From contig WHVA01000405.1 in the NCBI GenBank assembly GCA_015179125.1, positions 1-64,000 on the forward strand: a stretch of 64,000 nt of DNA, given 5' to 3'. This stretch comes from Gautieria morchelliformis. Lineage: Eukaryota > Basidiomycota > Agaricomycetes > Gomphales > Gomphaceae. Below, in pieces: positions 20,749 through 31,978 of the stretch. The notes under the pieces were generated by a model that worked only from the letters and a program-made list of their open reading frames with translations, made no database searches and was not told the DNA's origin. The position numbers were made by a program, and so were the translations under genes. How positions within the stretch are numbered: the stretch's first letter is position 1; every line of letters begins with the position of its first letter.

Positions 20749-21243
20749 GGTATCAGGTCTTGGCTGACGCGTGTTGCGCTCCTGCCTGAGTTTGCAATAG
20801 GATCCTCCGCATTTGTAAAAGCGCAGTTCTCCCAGACAACCTGGCCCTCGACGAAGCTGGCTGAGAAGTACCTCGGTCCCTTTGAGATGATTGGCCAGGC
20901 CCAATCCCGAGCTGACATTCTACACCTCCCAGATAGCCTTCAGGCAATCCACACGGTCTTCCACATCTCTATGCTCAAACCAACAATCCCAAACACCATT
21001 CTGAATTGGGTCCAGTCTCCACCGCCTCCAGTCAAGATCGATGGCAAGACAGAGTATGAGATTTCCAAGATCAACCGACGATGTAGACCCTGTAATCTCC
21101 TGTACCTCGTCTGTTGGGCTGGTTATGAAGGAACTGATGAAGAGACGTCATGTGTCCTTGCGACTGAGCTCAGCGATGTGGCCAAGACTGTGACTTATTT
21201 TCACTTGGCCTACCCTGCCAAGCCTGGACCATGGGTTCTTTGA
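20749..21243 (+). pseudogene. Gypsy integrase C-terminus with chromodomain (G0 type)
   Basis: Plus strand: FVKAQFSQTTWPSTKLAEKY, GPFEMIGQ, then IHTVFHISMLK (integrase C-terminal beta-barrel region), and a chromodomain-like stretch LLYLVCWAGYEGTDEETS ending YPAKPGP with a stop. This tail is typical of agaricomycete chromoviruses and matches G0 in orientation and type. In the right arm only its first ~85 bp survive (30775-30857). The R-like LTR is inserted just before it. Confidence 0.75.
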
Positions 21244-21505
21244 ACCCACGCTTCGGCTCCCCCATTTCTGTTCACTCAGTTATGGTCACTTTCTTAGTTA
21301 GACGCTTAACACTCTTTGCTATGTTTTACCTCGGCCGTTTTGCCAAATAGCTACACCTGTAGTTCTTGGCATTCCTCTTGGCACCTGTTTCCCTTATCTC
21401 TCTGTTGTATTCATTCACTTCGGTTTCCAATTCCGATCCTGAAACAAAAACACCAAGAAAAGAGATTCACATTTAGATAGAAAACCTGAAAACATCAGTA
21501 GTTTA

Positions 21506-22316
21506 TTAATTGTCCTCCATAGTCGCATCCCCATCCACATCTTTTTCCACGTCATCCCACTCATTCCCTGAACCCTCATCCAAACCCCCATCCCTCGTCT
21601 TCTCCATGTCCTCGTTTCCGTTTTCCAATCCCGAACTTGTCTCCACTCTTCCCTCTGTTTCCTTTTCCTTCTCTTTTTCCTTTTCATTTTTCTTGTCCCC
21701 ACTTCCCAAACCCACACCCGAACCATTCCACAATACATTGAACCCGCCCCCTAAACCAGACCACAACTTTCTCTGCAGCTGTAGTCCACAAGCCAATCCG
21801 CTTGTTCATCCGGGGGTTTTGCCACTCAATCTGTTGCACCAAGTCCAAGATGCCCCAAAGCCAATGGTTGCTCCATTCCAACTGCTGGTTTTGTTGGGAC
21901 AACAAGTCCCTCAGCATTCAAGACATCTCTTCTACAGAAAGTCTGTCAGGTTTCAAACCCCTCAATCCCTTTCCCGATGGCCCAGCACCTATGTTGAACG
22001 ATGGTATGGCTCCGGACGGTCTGATCAGAGCTACCTTTGACTTCTTCGGCCCTGGCCCTTCAGGTTCCTCCTTGTCCTTCCATTTCCACTTCCCGTCCAG
22101 GAAGCTGCAGCGGACCTTTCCGTCCACACATTCCCGACACGCAGTTTTCCAACGAGCGCAACAATTTTTATCACGATGAGGGACAGGCGCGGTACACCGC
22201 GGCTGAACCACCCACCGCGACTGTAGTGGAGTCGCTGGGTGTCCCCGTCCATTCTCTGCCAGCGGAAGCGGCAGGATCATTAGTGGCGGCATGGACGGCG
22301 TTACCTGACCCTCCAC
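21506..22316 (-). pseudogene. Cys-cluster protein with acidic tail, one stop and one frameshift
   Basis: Minus strand from ATG 22316. The N-terminal half is Pro-rich and carries CCARWKTACRECVDGKVRC, a Cys cluster that resembles the binuclear zinc clusters of fungal transcription factors but is incomplete. After an in-frame TGA near 21918 (CGA to TGA would fit) the frame goes on with a Gln/Trp-rich helical part. It then shifts frame and ends in a Lys/Glu and Asp-rich tail (EKEKEKE, DGDATMEDN). It could be a regulator or a TE-associated ORF. A truncated copy lies at 29903-30388. I cannot assign a function. Confidence 0.5.
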
Positions 22317-22771
22317 CCCCTACCGCCACAACCCGATATGGCTCCTCACCCCCGCCTCTCAACCCCTCCGACAAGTACTGCAGGTTCAGCAAGACGGCTG
22401 GCCCGTGCTATTTCACGGTCGACAGGAAGCTAAAGACCCCCGTCTATAAGCATATCGTTCATTGCCACATCGCAGACGAGCTCAGAAGTCTCGACGAGCG
22501 TACGCTGAGGGTACAGGATGCCCAGATCCTGACGACACAGGACCGCGTCAGGCGGGCCCAGTCACATGTCTGGCGATGTCCGGCTCAAGATTGTGGCTAT
22601 TGGTCGATGGACAAGCATTCTGTGATTCGACACGTCATAGACATGACTACGGGACATGAAGAAGTCGGCCCCCGAAATATCCTGCAACCGGCTGGCATCG
22701 GCTCGTCGAAAGCCACACTTAGGGCCATCTTGGGGGATGACGGGCATGGAGAGATCGAGGGGGAGACATAG
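22310..22771 (+). CDS. Putative C2H2-like zinc-finger ORF, 5' end unresolved
   Basis: A plus-strand frame ending TAG 22771, open back to about 22037 but without an in-frame ATG before the fingers. The first exon may lie upstream, or the gene may be broken. Two Cys/His clusters are visible: CRFSKTAGPC followed by HIVHCH, and CPAQDCGYWSMDKHSVIRH. Between them is a charged helical stretch. This looks like host rather than TE coding sequence and is one of the few candidate cellular genes here. The part before 22316 overlaps the minus-strand Cys-cluster gene, and only one of the two is likely real there. Confidence 0.4.
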   Translation, partial: PPPPTATTRYGSSPPPLNPSDKYCRFSKTAGPCYFTVDRKLKTPVYKHIVHCHIADELRSLDERTLRVQDAQILTTQDRVRRAQSHVWRCPAQDCGYWSMDKHSVIRHVIDMTTGHEEVGPRNILQPAGIGSSKATLRAILGDDGHGEIEGET

Positions 22772-24632
22772 TATCCATTTTCAAGCTTGAGGACATCGAC
22801 GTTAACTTATAAACACCCACTCATGTGATATTGGATCGATATCACGTGAGGCCACACAAGCCCAAACATCGAACATTCTTTACATCATACCCTTCAAAAT
22901 GTTTAGCCGCTAGTTTTGTGTCCATAACGAATGCAATTGCACCAAGCGTGGATCACGAGTCGCGGCTTCGCATACGTTGGCGTGAACAGGTATACGATTT
23001 TTGCGTCCTCCATTCATTATCACCGTAACTCGCAAGTAGTACTAGATACGTGCGGTGGTTTCAGTGACCGAAGAAGACTCCAACGGGTGACGTGTTGTAG
23101 AATAGATCAGAAAACAATGCCTTGTCAGTTCATTCACCAACAACAGGCAGAGCCGGCCGTGTTATCCACAGACGGAGCGGCCAGGAGGCAGGCCGTTCCC
23201 TCCCTGCTCAAGAATTCTCCTACTGGCCACGCCTTATTTGACCTTTACTGTGGCAATAGGTACGAGAGATGTACTCAAGAACGCTTTGAGGGAAACAGGG
23301 CCATCTGAATAATACAGTATCGAACCGTCCCTTGACAGGCGTCTGAATCATGCTAATCCCATGTATAATTACAGGTACGTGCAGGTCATTGCCGGCGATC
23401 TTCGAGCGCAAGGGGATCCCCCGGAAAGACTCTGTCTAGTAAAGTAAGTATAACACTTGATTGAATTGAGTTGTGCAGAGGAAAAAGTCGCTGTCGTCTC
23501 TGTAGACGACGCTTGCCGGCTGAAAATACAACATCTCATTGCGCCTAGCCTGCTACTTGTAAAATTGGTCTTTGATGAGCGTTGTTTGGCATGCTATGTC
23601 ACGATGTTTATCGATCTCTCCCACTTTACGCTTGGCCAATCTCTGTAAGAATATGAGAGTCTGGATGCGTCTTCAAACCCTGGCCCTCCTGCCAAGCCGC
23701 GTTGCTTTGTCGAGCACGAATGTGTGATTCGGTCACTAGGACTTCAAGAGGCAGTTTCTTCCCGCCTATTATCAGTCGCATTTCGACCGGACGTGGATAT
23801 CGAAAACGTACTGGGCAGAGGACATGGCATTATCTCGGTCCCATTTGGCACTGGATCTGTCTGCCTCTGCTTTGCCTGAACCCTGGGGTCTATTTTGACC
23901 AATTCCCGACGTTGAGGCCAATGCTCCCGATGAGACTCTTCTGTCAATCGGTATCCTACAGTGACCGATCGACACCAGAGTCTCATCGCGATCGGGCAAA
24001 TACCGTGTTTCTTGATGCACGGCGACTCGGAGCCTGCTGCAGTCTCGGTGAGTGGAGCCGCTGCGGACTTCCCAGCTTCTCTCTCCGTGGCTATGGTTCC
24101 GTTGGGTACGTACCCGAGGACCTGTCATGTGTCATCATGAGGTTTTCCCGAGCGGGAAGTCTCCCCCTCACCTGTGATATACGCAGTTGACCCCCCAAAG
24201 AAAAAGGTAGCCCAGGCAGGTACAGGTGGTGCCATTACTAATCCAGGTACACTCAGGCACACTACCTGCTTGAGCAGCACCACCACACGCAGGTGAACAA
24301 TATACGTGTCTGTCGAGATCGAGAAGGATAATGCTCCGAACACGACTTCCAAAGTTCCAAGCCTGCATATACAGATTCTAGCTCATCTTATGTGCTCGGT
24401 TATATTCGACTCCCGCTTCAGTGGACGGCGGCCATGACGCACTAAATACATCACGTGATATTACCACCAGAACAAAAAAAAATCCTGGAAACAACTCTTC
24501 CGATGATAAATGATATGAATATGTTTGACATGGGATGAATATAGACCGTTCATCTAATATAATGGTAATAAATGTATCTGTCTTCTACCTAATAGTATTT
24601 CCTTCTATCATCTGGCCCCCGACACCCACTAG
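22772..24632. other. Unique-looking sequence, no confident gene
   Basis: About 1.9 kb that I do not see repeated elsewhere in the window. It has an imperfect hairpin (CATGTGATAT/ATATCACGTG) near 22824-22850 and a fungal-type intron candidate at about 23450-23485 (GTAAGT...TTGTGCAG), but no exon frame around it is convincing. Frames of 125 and 162 codons (22931-23308, 23702-24190, plus) have no family motif. If host single-copy DNA exists in this window, it is most likely here. Confidence 0.4.
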
Positions 24633-25730
24633 TTGGTAAATCTGGGGGATGACCACAGCCACATCAGCAGGGCGTTCGTCGGGGCCAAAAAGCTAGCGAA
24701 GGGCGGGATATTTTTCGACTTGGAAACGGCGGAGGCGGCGAGGTGGATCCAAGCAAACAAAATAGCATTCCGTAGGAAGTTCAGCGGGACAGCCATGATA
24801 AAAGACAGGGCCCTATCGGTCATAGTGGAATACGTGCCCCTGACCCACTCGCCGGACGCGCTCGCGGAGATGGGAAAAATCGAACAAGACTCCAAGCTGC
24901 CATCGGGCTCCCTGATCTCAACTCGCTGGATAAAGCCCGTGCACAGAAGAACGGCGGGCCAAAAATCCGCCCACATCATAGCGAAATTCAGTAGCACAGA
25001 GGCCGCAAACCAAAGCATAAGGGACGGACTAATCATAGCGGGAAAGAGGACTTGGGCCAGGAGAATGAAGAGAGAGCCACGCCGCTGCCTACAGTGTCAG
25101 GCTTACAACGCGCGGCACATCGCCGCAGAATGCAATAGCCACGAGACATGTGGGACCTGCGGGGATGAACACAGAACCGCTGATTGCCAAGAGAGCGACC
25201 CAAAGAGATACAAATGCGCCAACTGCAACGTGCAGGGACACGCTTCATGGGACAGAACATGCCCAACGTTCAGAGCAGTGTGTGTGGTGGCGGAAAAGAG
25301 CGACCCGGAACATACCTACAGACTTTTCCCAGACAAGCACCCATGGACATGGGAGCAACAGAGAGAGATGGAAGAGGCAGTCGACGCAGGAGAAGTACTG
25401 AAAAGAGCCAGCGCCCACGAAGAGAGAAGGGCAAGAGCAGCAGAGGAAGAGGCGAACAGGGGGAGACAGATGAATGGCGTAAATGAAAGCAGGCGCCAGA
25501 GGGAACAAGAGGGATTAGGATACAGAACTAGGATGGAGGGCACAGCGAGCACCAGAGGAGAAGGATGAAGGGCAAACCCGAGAATCGGACACAGAGACCA
25601 AGGCTGGCACAAACGTCAGCCAGGAGAGGGTAGGCAGAGCCGACTGGACGATTACGGGATAGGGAGCAGCCGCGAACGGCCCCAGATAGGACAGCGAACC
25701 GAGGGTGACAACAGCGCGATCCAAGGATGA
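24633..25730 (+). pseudogene. LINE B ORF1 (C-terminal part), gag-like with CCHC knuckles
   Basis: Frame open from the truncation point to TGA 25728-25730, with one internal TGA at 25566-25568. Zinc knuckles CLQCQAYNARHIAAEC, CGTCGDEHRTADC and CANCNVQGHASWDRTC match LINE A one for one. A basic, Glu/Arg-rich helical stretch follows. The stop overlaps the ORF2 ATG (25727-25729) in the same ATGA arrangement as LINE A. Confidence 0.85.
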
Positions 25731-28700
25731 ACGAGACAAACAAACAGCTAAAAAACTTGAGGACAGACAGCAGAACGTGAACAAATCCTTAACGGCAACA
25801 GCGGAAATGCTAGCTAAGTGCCCACCTGACCGATATGACATTCTCGCCGTCCAAGAACCATACATTGACTTCTTGGGAAACTCTAGAGCCACACCAAATT
25901 GGTATTCAGTTTATCCAAAAACACACTACCAGGACAAGGAAAAGAGGATGAGATTGATGATCCTAGTGAGCAAGAGAATAGCCACGAGCGCGTGGGGGGC
26001 TGAGGATGCAGGATCGCCGGGTGTCACGGCAATACAATAAAACTCAAAACATGCATGGGTAACATACTAATCGTAAACATATATGCTGACTGCGCACAGT
26101 CTGATAGTATAAGAGCCACGAGACGATACATGCAGAGGAAAGCGATACAAGAGGAGACACAGGGACAAGAAACAGAAGAAGTAATCTGGCTAGGAGACTT
26201 CAATAGGCACCACCGAGGTGGGATGAACTCTGAAACTCTCACCTTTTCACCAGAGCCAACTTGGACGAAGCACAAACCCTGTTGGATGGGGTCTCGGAGT
26301 ACGGGCTGCACATGGCTCTACCTAAGGGCATCCCCACTCTCAAGGCGATGGCCACAGGAAATCACACCCGGACAGATAACGTCTTCATCTCATCTCTATT
26401 AATAGAAAGCCTCACCAGTTGCGTAACAGTACTGGAGGACCGACCACCAAAAAGCGATCATTTCCCTATCGACACCACAATCGACGTGACGGTCAAAGCT
26501 AGCATACAGAGCCAGAGACCCAATTATAGGCAAGTAGACTGGAAGAAGTACAATGAGAAGCTCGACGCAAGACTACGGAGCGAAATAGGAACACCGATAC
26601 CACTCACTAAGCAACAGTTTCATCACTACCTACGCGCACTGACGACAGCCATAATAGACACGACAGACGAAATGGTGCCGAAAAGCAAACAATCTCCCTA
26701 CATGAAGCGGTGGTGGTCCCTGCAGCTGACCCAGATCAGAGCGGAAACACGACGGCTGAGCAGGAGGTCGTACGCGAAGAGGGACAGCCCAGAAGACCCG
26801 ATACACGGTAAGTACAAGAGCGCCAGGAACCGATACGCAGGAGCCATAGAGAAATCGAAGAAGCAGCATTGGAGAGACTTCCTAGACAAAATAGACCAAA
26901 AGACGATCTGGATAGCACACAAGTACGCATCGCAGGACACCAACGATGGGGGCCGAGCGAAAGTACCAGCACTGTCAGAAGTAAGGGCAAACGGCACAAG
27001 GGCAACGGCGGAGACGAATGAGCAGAAAGCACACATGCTCTTCAACACATTCTTCCCAGAACCCGACGCCAACGCAGAGCCAATACCACCAGACTATGAG
27101 TACCCCCCACCAGCATTTGAGTACCAGCCAATAACTGATGAGCAAATACGCAGAGCGGTAGACACTCTCAACCCGTTCAAAGCCCCAGGAGCGAACTGCA
27201 TACCGAACGAGCTCATCAAACAGTGTATCGATGTTCTGATACCACACATAGGCCCCCTATTCCACGCCACCTTCGATCTCCAGACGTTCCTGGCAGAATG
27301 GAGAGACTCCACCACGAAGGTCCTCCGCAAGCCAGGAAAGGCCGACCACACCATTCCCGGGGCATACAGGCCAATCGCACTGCTGGACACAATAGGAAAG
27401 GTATTGTCAGCATGCGTGGCAGAGGACCTAGTTATAATGGCCGAGAAGCATCACCTGCTACCTGACAACCATTTTGGATGCAGGCCTGGACGAGCGACAA
27501 CCGATGCAATCCACTATGTGGTTGACGAAGCGAAGGATGCGTGGAGGAAGGGCAAAGTGCTAGGGGTACTATACCTGGATATCATGGGAGCCTTCCCGAG
27601 CATCATCCTAAACAGGCTGACCCACAATATGCGCAGAAGGGGGGTACCGAGGGAATACACAGAATGGATAGACAGGAAAGTCCGAGGCAGACTCACCATG
27701 GTGTGCTTTGACGATTACGCCTCAGCAACCAGACCAATAGAAAGGGGCATGGACCAGGGATGCCCCCTATCCGCGATTGCATATCAATTCTACAACGGAG
27801 ACCTGATAGACATCGCGAGAAGGGACAAAGGGGAAGGCAGCGTAGGCTTTGTTGACGACACGACCTTCATCACAGAAGGAGCGGACCTGAAGGACGCCTT
27901 CGCCAAATTGTCAGACATAATGACCCGAACAGACGGGGCGTACAGCTGGGCCGAGAAGCATCAATGCCAATTCGCAATAGAAAAATTCGGATTAATGGGA
28001 CTCACCAGATGCAGAGAAAGAGACCCACAAAAACTGAGCAAGACGAGACCAGTAGAGAGGCTGTCAATAACGTTAGGCAGGCACGTGATAAAGCCGACGA
28101 CAACGCACAAGCTCCTAGGGGTAATAGTGGATCAGGAACTCAGGTTCAAAGATCACACGAACTACGCACTAAAGAAGGGAGAGGCCTATATAAGCCAATA
28201 CAGGAGACTTGCGAAGCCAACAGGGGGCGTTGCAGCTAAGCACATGAGAGCGTACTACTTAGCGGTCGCAGTACCGAGAATGCTATACGCGGCTGACCTG
28301 TTTCTCATACCAGCGACTAAGAAGCACAAGGGGACCAAAGGACACATCAACAAATTGGCGCGAATACAGCGCCAAGCGGCGCTGGACATAACAGGAGCCC
28401 TCAGATCCACAGCCACCGACACACTGGACGCGCACGCGAACTTACTCCCCTTTCCGCTGCTAGTAGCCAAGCATGTACACAGAGCCACGGTGAGACTAGC
28501 ATGTCTGCCTCTAGACCACCCACTCGCGAAGAAGGTCAGCAGGGTGGCGAAGAGGTATGTGAAACGTCACCGGTCGCCGCTACACGAAATCATGCACGTC
28601 TTCAACCTCGTCCTGGACAAAATGGAGAAAATACACACTGTCGTACACGTGCCCAAGTGGACCCCAGCATTCGGCGCACGGATACCACAGACGAAGGAGA

Positions 28701-29544
28701 GCGCGATAGCAGAGCACGACACAGAGAGAGTGGAGGTAATAGTATACTCCGACAGATCAAGTATAGAGGGCGGCGTAGGGGCAGCGGCAGTCTTATACAA
28801 GAACGGAGTGGAGATAAGATCCGCAAGGCTATACATGGGGCCAGACACCGAACACACAGTATTCGAGGCAGAGCTAGCCGGAGCGGCCATATGAGCGAAG
28901 ATGATGACACAGGAAAGGTGCGAGAGGTACACAATGGTCATAGACAACCAAGCGGTGATCCAAACGACTAGAAGAGAGAGAGAGCGATCCCCAGGCAGTA
29001 TCTAGTTAACGCGCTACACACGCAGGTCCAAAAGGTCGTCCGGCGGCAGGAAGGAGCGAAGGTTGTCATGAGATGGGTACTGGGACACAAAGGGGTGGAA
29101 GGGAACGAGAGAGCGGATGAGGAAGCGAAGAAGGCGGCGAAGGGAGCAAACAGCAGGGATCGAGACATACCGATCGAGTGCAGGGGAATGCTCCCGATAA
29201 GCAGAGCCGCCGAGATCCAAAGACACAACACCGAGTTGAAGCTAGAGGCACGAAGGATGTTTGCTAAGTCGCCCAGAGCCCGCTTCGCTCATGAGATTGA
29301 CCCCACGATGCCGTCTGCAGCGTTTGCAAAGATTACCAAAAACATGCCATGCAAACATGCGAGCCTGCTCGTACAACTCAGAACGGGACATGTCGCTCTG
29401 AACGGACACCTCCACAAAATAGGCAAGAAGGACTCCCCTACCTGTCCAGCGTGCAAGAACGTGAACGAGACCGTCCACCACTACTTATTCCGATGCCCCA
29501 CATACCACGAACAGAGGAAAGCGCTGAGGAAAAAACTTGGGTGA
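25727..29544 (+). pseudogene. LINE B ORF2: APE endonuclease, RT, RNase H, zinc knuckle
   Basis: Domains in order: endonuclease (AVQEPYIDF; LGDFNRHH; KSDHFPI), RT (YRPIALLDTIGKV, YLDIMGAFPSI, GMDQGCPLSAI, GFVDDTTF), RNase H (VIVYSDRSS where the family has a Gly-Ser, then VEGNERADEEAKKA with its Asp) and a C-terminal CPACKNVNETVHHYLFRC knuckle. Breaks: one base in an A6 run near 25750, a 5-bp CAATA tandem duplication at 26030-26039, a one-base shift near 26245, a TGA at 28892-28894, and two extra bases in a GA run near 28975. RT itself is open for 877 codons (26261-28894). Confidence 0.9.
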
Positions 29545-29880
29545 GGGGCGGACTCAGTCAGAACTCTACTGGGGGGACATAAAGCCTTGGGGCACTTGTT
29601 CAGGTACATACATGACATGGGACGATTCAAGGAGCAGTACGGGAACACTTCGCTCCCAGAGAACGAGACGAGAGGTCAAGGGGAGTGAGCAAGGGAGAAG
29701 AAGGGACATGAAGAGCGCGAGAAAACACACCCCTCGCCCACACAGGCACGGACACGCTCGGGGCCCTGCCCAACGAGCACAAGCGGAGAAAGAGGTCTAA
29801 AGGCGAGAAGGAACACAAGCGAAGGAACTTGTATACACCATCTTACATAGAGTGATGCCCCAAAAGATGTTAAATTGAAT

Positions 29881-29902
29881 AAAAAAAAAAAAAAAAAAAA
29901 AA
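29881..29902 (+). other. Poly(A) tail of LINE B
   Basis: Twenty-two A residues preceded by TTAAATTGAAT, so an AATAAA signal runs into the tail. It marks the 3' end of the retrotransposed RNA and coincides with the inner border of the right duplication arm. Confidence 0.95.
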
Positions 29903-30388
29903 TAGGTGCTGGGCCATCAGGAAAGGGATTGAGGGGTTTGAAACCTGACAGACTTTCTGTAGAAGAGATGTCTTGAATGCTGAGGGACTTGTTGTCCCAA
30001 CAAAACCAGCAGTTGGAATGGAGCAACCATCGGCTTTGGGCCATCTTGGACTTGGCGCAACAGATTGAGTGGCAAAACCCCCGGATGAACAAGCGGATTG
30101 GCTTGTGGACTACAGCTGCAGAGAAAGTTGTGGTCTGGTTTAGGGGGCGGGTTCAATGTATTGTGGAATGGTTCGGGTGTGGGTTTGGGAAGTGGGGACA
30201 AGAAAAATGAAAAGGAAAAAGAGAAGGAAAAGGAAACAGAGGGAAGAGTGGAGACGAGTTCGGGATTGGAAAACGGAAACAAGGACATGGAGAAGACGAG
30301 GGATGGGGGTTTGGATGAGGGTTCAGGGAATGAGTGGGATGATGTGGAAAAAGATGTGGATGGGGATGCGACTATGGAGGACAATTAA
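29903..30388 (+). pseudogene. Truncated copy of the Cys-cluster/acidic-tail gene
   Basis: Equals the last ~155 codons of the gene at 21506-22316, with the same in-frame TGA and the same frameshift. The N-terminal half with the Cys cluster is missing because the arm begins here. The shared defects show that it decayed before the duplication. Confidence 0.7.
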
Positions 30389-30568
30389 TAAACTACTGAT
30401 GTTTTCAGGTTTTCTATCTAAATGTGAATCTCTTTTCTTGGTGTTTTTGTTTCAGGATCGGAATTGGGAACCGAAGTGAATGAATACAACAGAGAGATAA
30501 GGGAAACAGGTGCCAAGAGGAATGCCAAGAACTACAGGTGTAGCTATTTGGCAAAACGGCCGAGGTAA

Positions 30569-30774
30569 AAGCGAATGCTTTTGATTTGACTATCCCTTGG
30601 ATCGACACCACTTTTCTGTCGACGTGGTCACGTGACCCTCATTCATCAGTGTTGGACGCGCCTCGATGGGCTTAGTCAGCACATAGAAGAGAGGCGAACA
30701 CAGTGGTTTCAATCACTGAGCAATAGATTTCACTCGTTAAAAGGCACTAATTGATACCTTAATCTAAAAGTCTG
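30569..30774. other. Right-arm-specific replacement segment
   Basis: About 205 bp with no match in the left arm, where 490 bp of integrase/chromodomain coding sequence stand instead. It has no coding signal. The junctions are the shared ACGGCCGAGGTAAAA on one side and GTCTGGAAGAACTGCGC on the other. Confidence 0.6.
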
Positions 30775-30857
30775 GAAGAACTGCGCTTTTACAAATGCGG
30801 AGATCCTATTGCAAACTCAGGCAGGAGCGCAACACGCGTCAGCCAAGACCTGATACC

Positions 30858-31978
30858 TGTCATGATTCGTTTATTCTGTGAATCATCCCTCAACAGACAG
30901 CGAATGACCTCCTGAACCAGCGAACGACTTCCCGAACCAGCGAATATCTTGCCAACATATTCGTCACCATACTGCTTTCGCATTCGCTATTTGCATCATT
31001 CCTGCCAGGACCCAGTTGTTGGGGCCATCATCCATCATAGAACCCATCATCTGTTAAACTCCCACTCCATGACAGACCCACATGCTCAGGACACATTCGG
31101 ATAGTGTCAGTTGCAGCCTCCGTGCAGGTTGGACTCAATGGGACTCGTACCACTGCAGGGCAGGATGAATTAGCTTCGCTGAAGTTCTCAGGACGCATTC
31201 GGATAGTGTCAGTTGCAGCCTCCATGCAGGTGGGACTCAATGGGAATCGTACCACTGCAGGGCAGCTATCTCTGTTTTCCCTTTCACCACTCTTCCATGT
31301 TCGCTTGGCTTTGCTCCATTCACTCTTTGCTCCATTGCCACATTCTCCAAATGACCATTCACTACATGCATCATTCACCATTAGCCATGCCATCAAATAT
31401 GATCGACATCCTTTACCCGGATTGATGGTTCATCACTGGTCCTATCATGAATCACAAGGAGGTGCAGGCTGTCATAACTCCTTTATTTCTTGTACCCAGC
31501 TATCCCTGTTTTCCCTTTCCATGTTCGCTCGGCTTCGCTCCATTCACTCTTTGCTCCATTCACTCTTTGCTCCATTCACTCTTTGCTCCATTCACTCTTT
31601 GCTCCATTCACTCTTTGCTCCATTCACTCTTTGCTCCATTCACTATTCGCCACATTTGCCAAATGACCATTCGCTACTCACATCATTCGCCAGCAGGCAC
31701 ACCATCAGACACAATCGAAATCCTTTACCTGGATTGATGGTTCATCACTGGTCCCATGATCTTCTCGACTCAACCCCCTTTGGGTGTTCCTGTGGCCGGA
31801 ATGCATTTGCGGGACGTCCTACCCGTAGATCGTGTGGGATCAACTCAGCAGACCAAGAGTCCGTGCAGGGTAACATGTATGCAGGTCTCAAGGTGTGTTT
31901 GGTACCTTCGCCCTCTTTCTTTCCCATCGTTTCATGTTCGCACTCCTCGTTCATTCTATTGTACATGTGTTTTGCTGG
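30858..31978 (+). mobile_element. R-like LTR upstream of G2 gag
   Basis: Mirror of 19640-20748. It starts TGTCATGATTCG at 30858, carries the ~108-bp tandem pair and the 16-bp minisatellite (31526-31640), and passes into gag without the 3' part of family R. A frame stays open from 31104 through the LTR into gag up to 33746, which is a by-product of the repeats and not a likely protein. Confidence 0.65.

Larger units (their letters stand above)
14650..21992. repeat. Left arm of large inverted duplication (pairs with 29902-37471)
   Basis: 7.3 kb that reappears in reverse complement at 29902-37471, in the same internal order: integrase part, inverted integrase core, RNase H, RT, protease, gag, R-like LTR, tandem repeats, integrase tail of another element, Cys-rich gene. 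Differences are a 499-bp solo LTR present only on the right, and a swap of 20837-21326 for about 205 unrelated bases (30569-30774). Confidence 0.92.
24633..29902 (+). mobile_element. LINE B, 5'-truncated non-LTR retrotransposon with poly(A)
   Basis: Same family as LINE A. It begins inside ORF1, after the part equal to about 280-300 codons of LINE A, as expected from incomplete target-primed reverse transcription. It runs through ORF1, ORF2, a roughly 330-bp 3' UTR and ends in 22 A residues (29881-29902) that overlap an AATAAA. I found no clear target-site duplication: the right arm of the inverted duplication starts at the poly(A). Confidence 0.9.

Noticed and set aside
23441-23700. A spliced host gene using the intron candidate at about 23450-23485
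   Set aside because: No reading frame on either side joins into a recognisable protein and neither exon shows clear codon bias. Left as unassigned sequence.
29917-30384. Ser/Pro/Phe-rich minus-strand frame, also at 21510-22040 plus
   Set aside because: It is the antisense shadow of the Lys/Glu-rich tail of the Cys-cluster gene.
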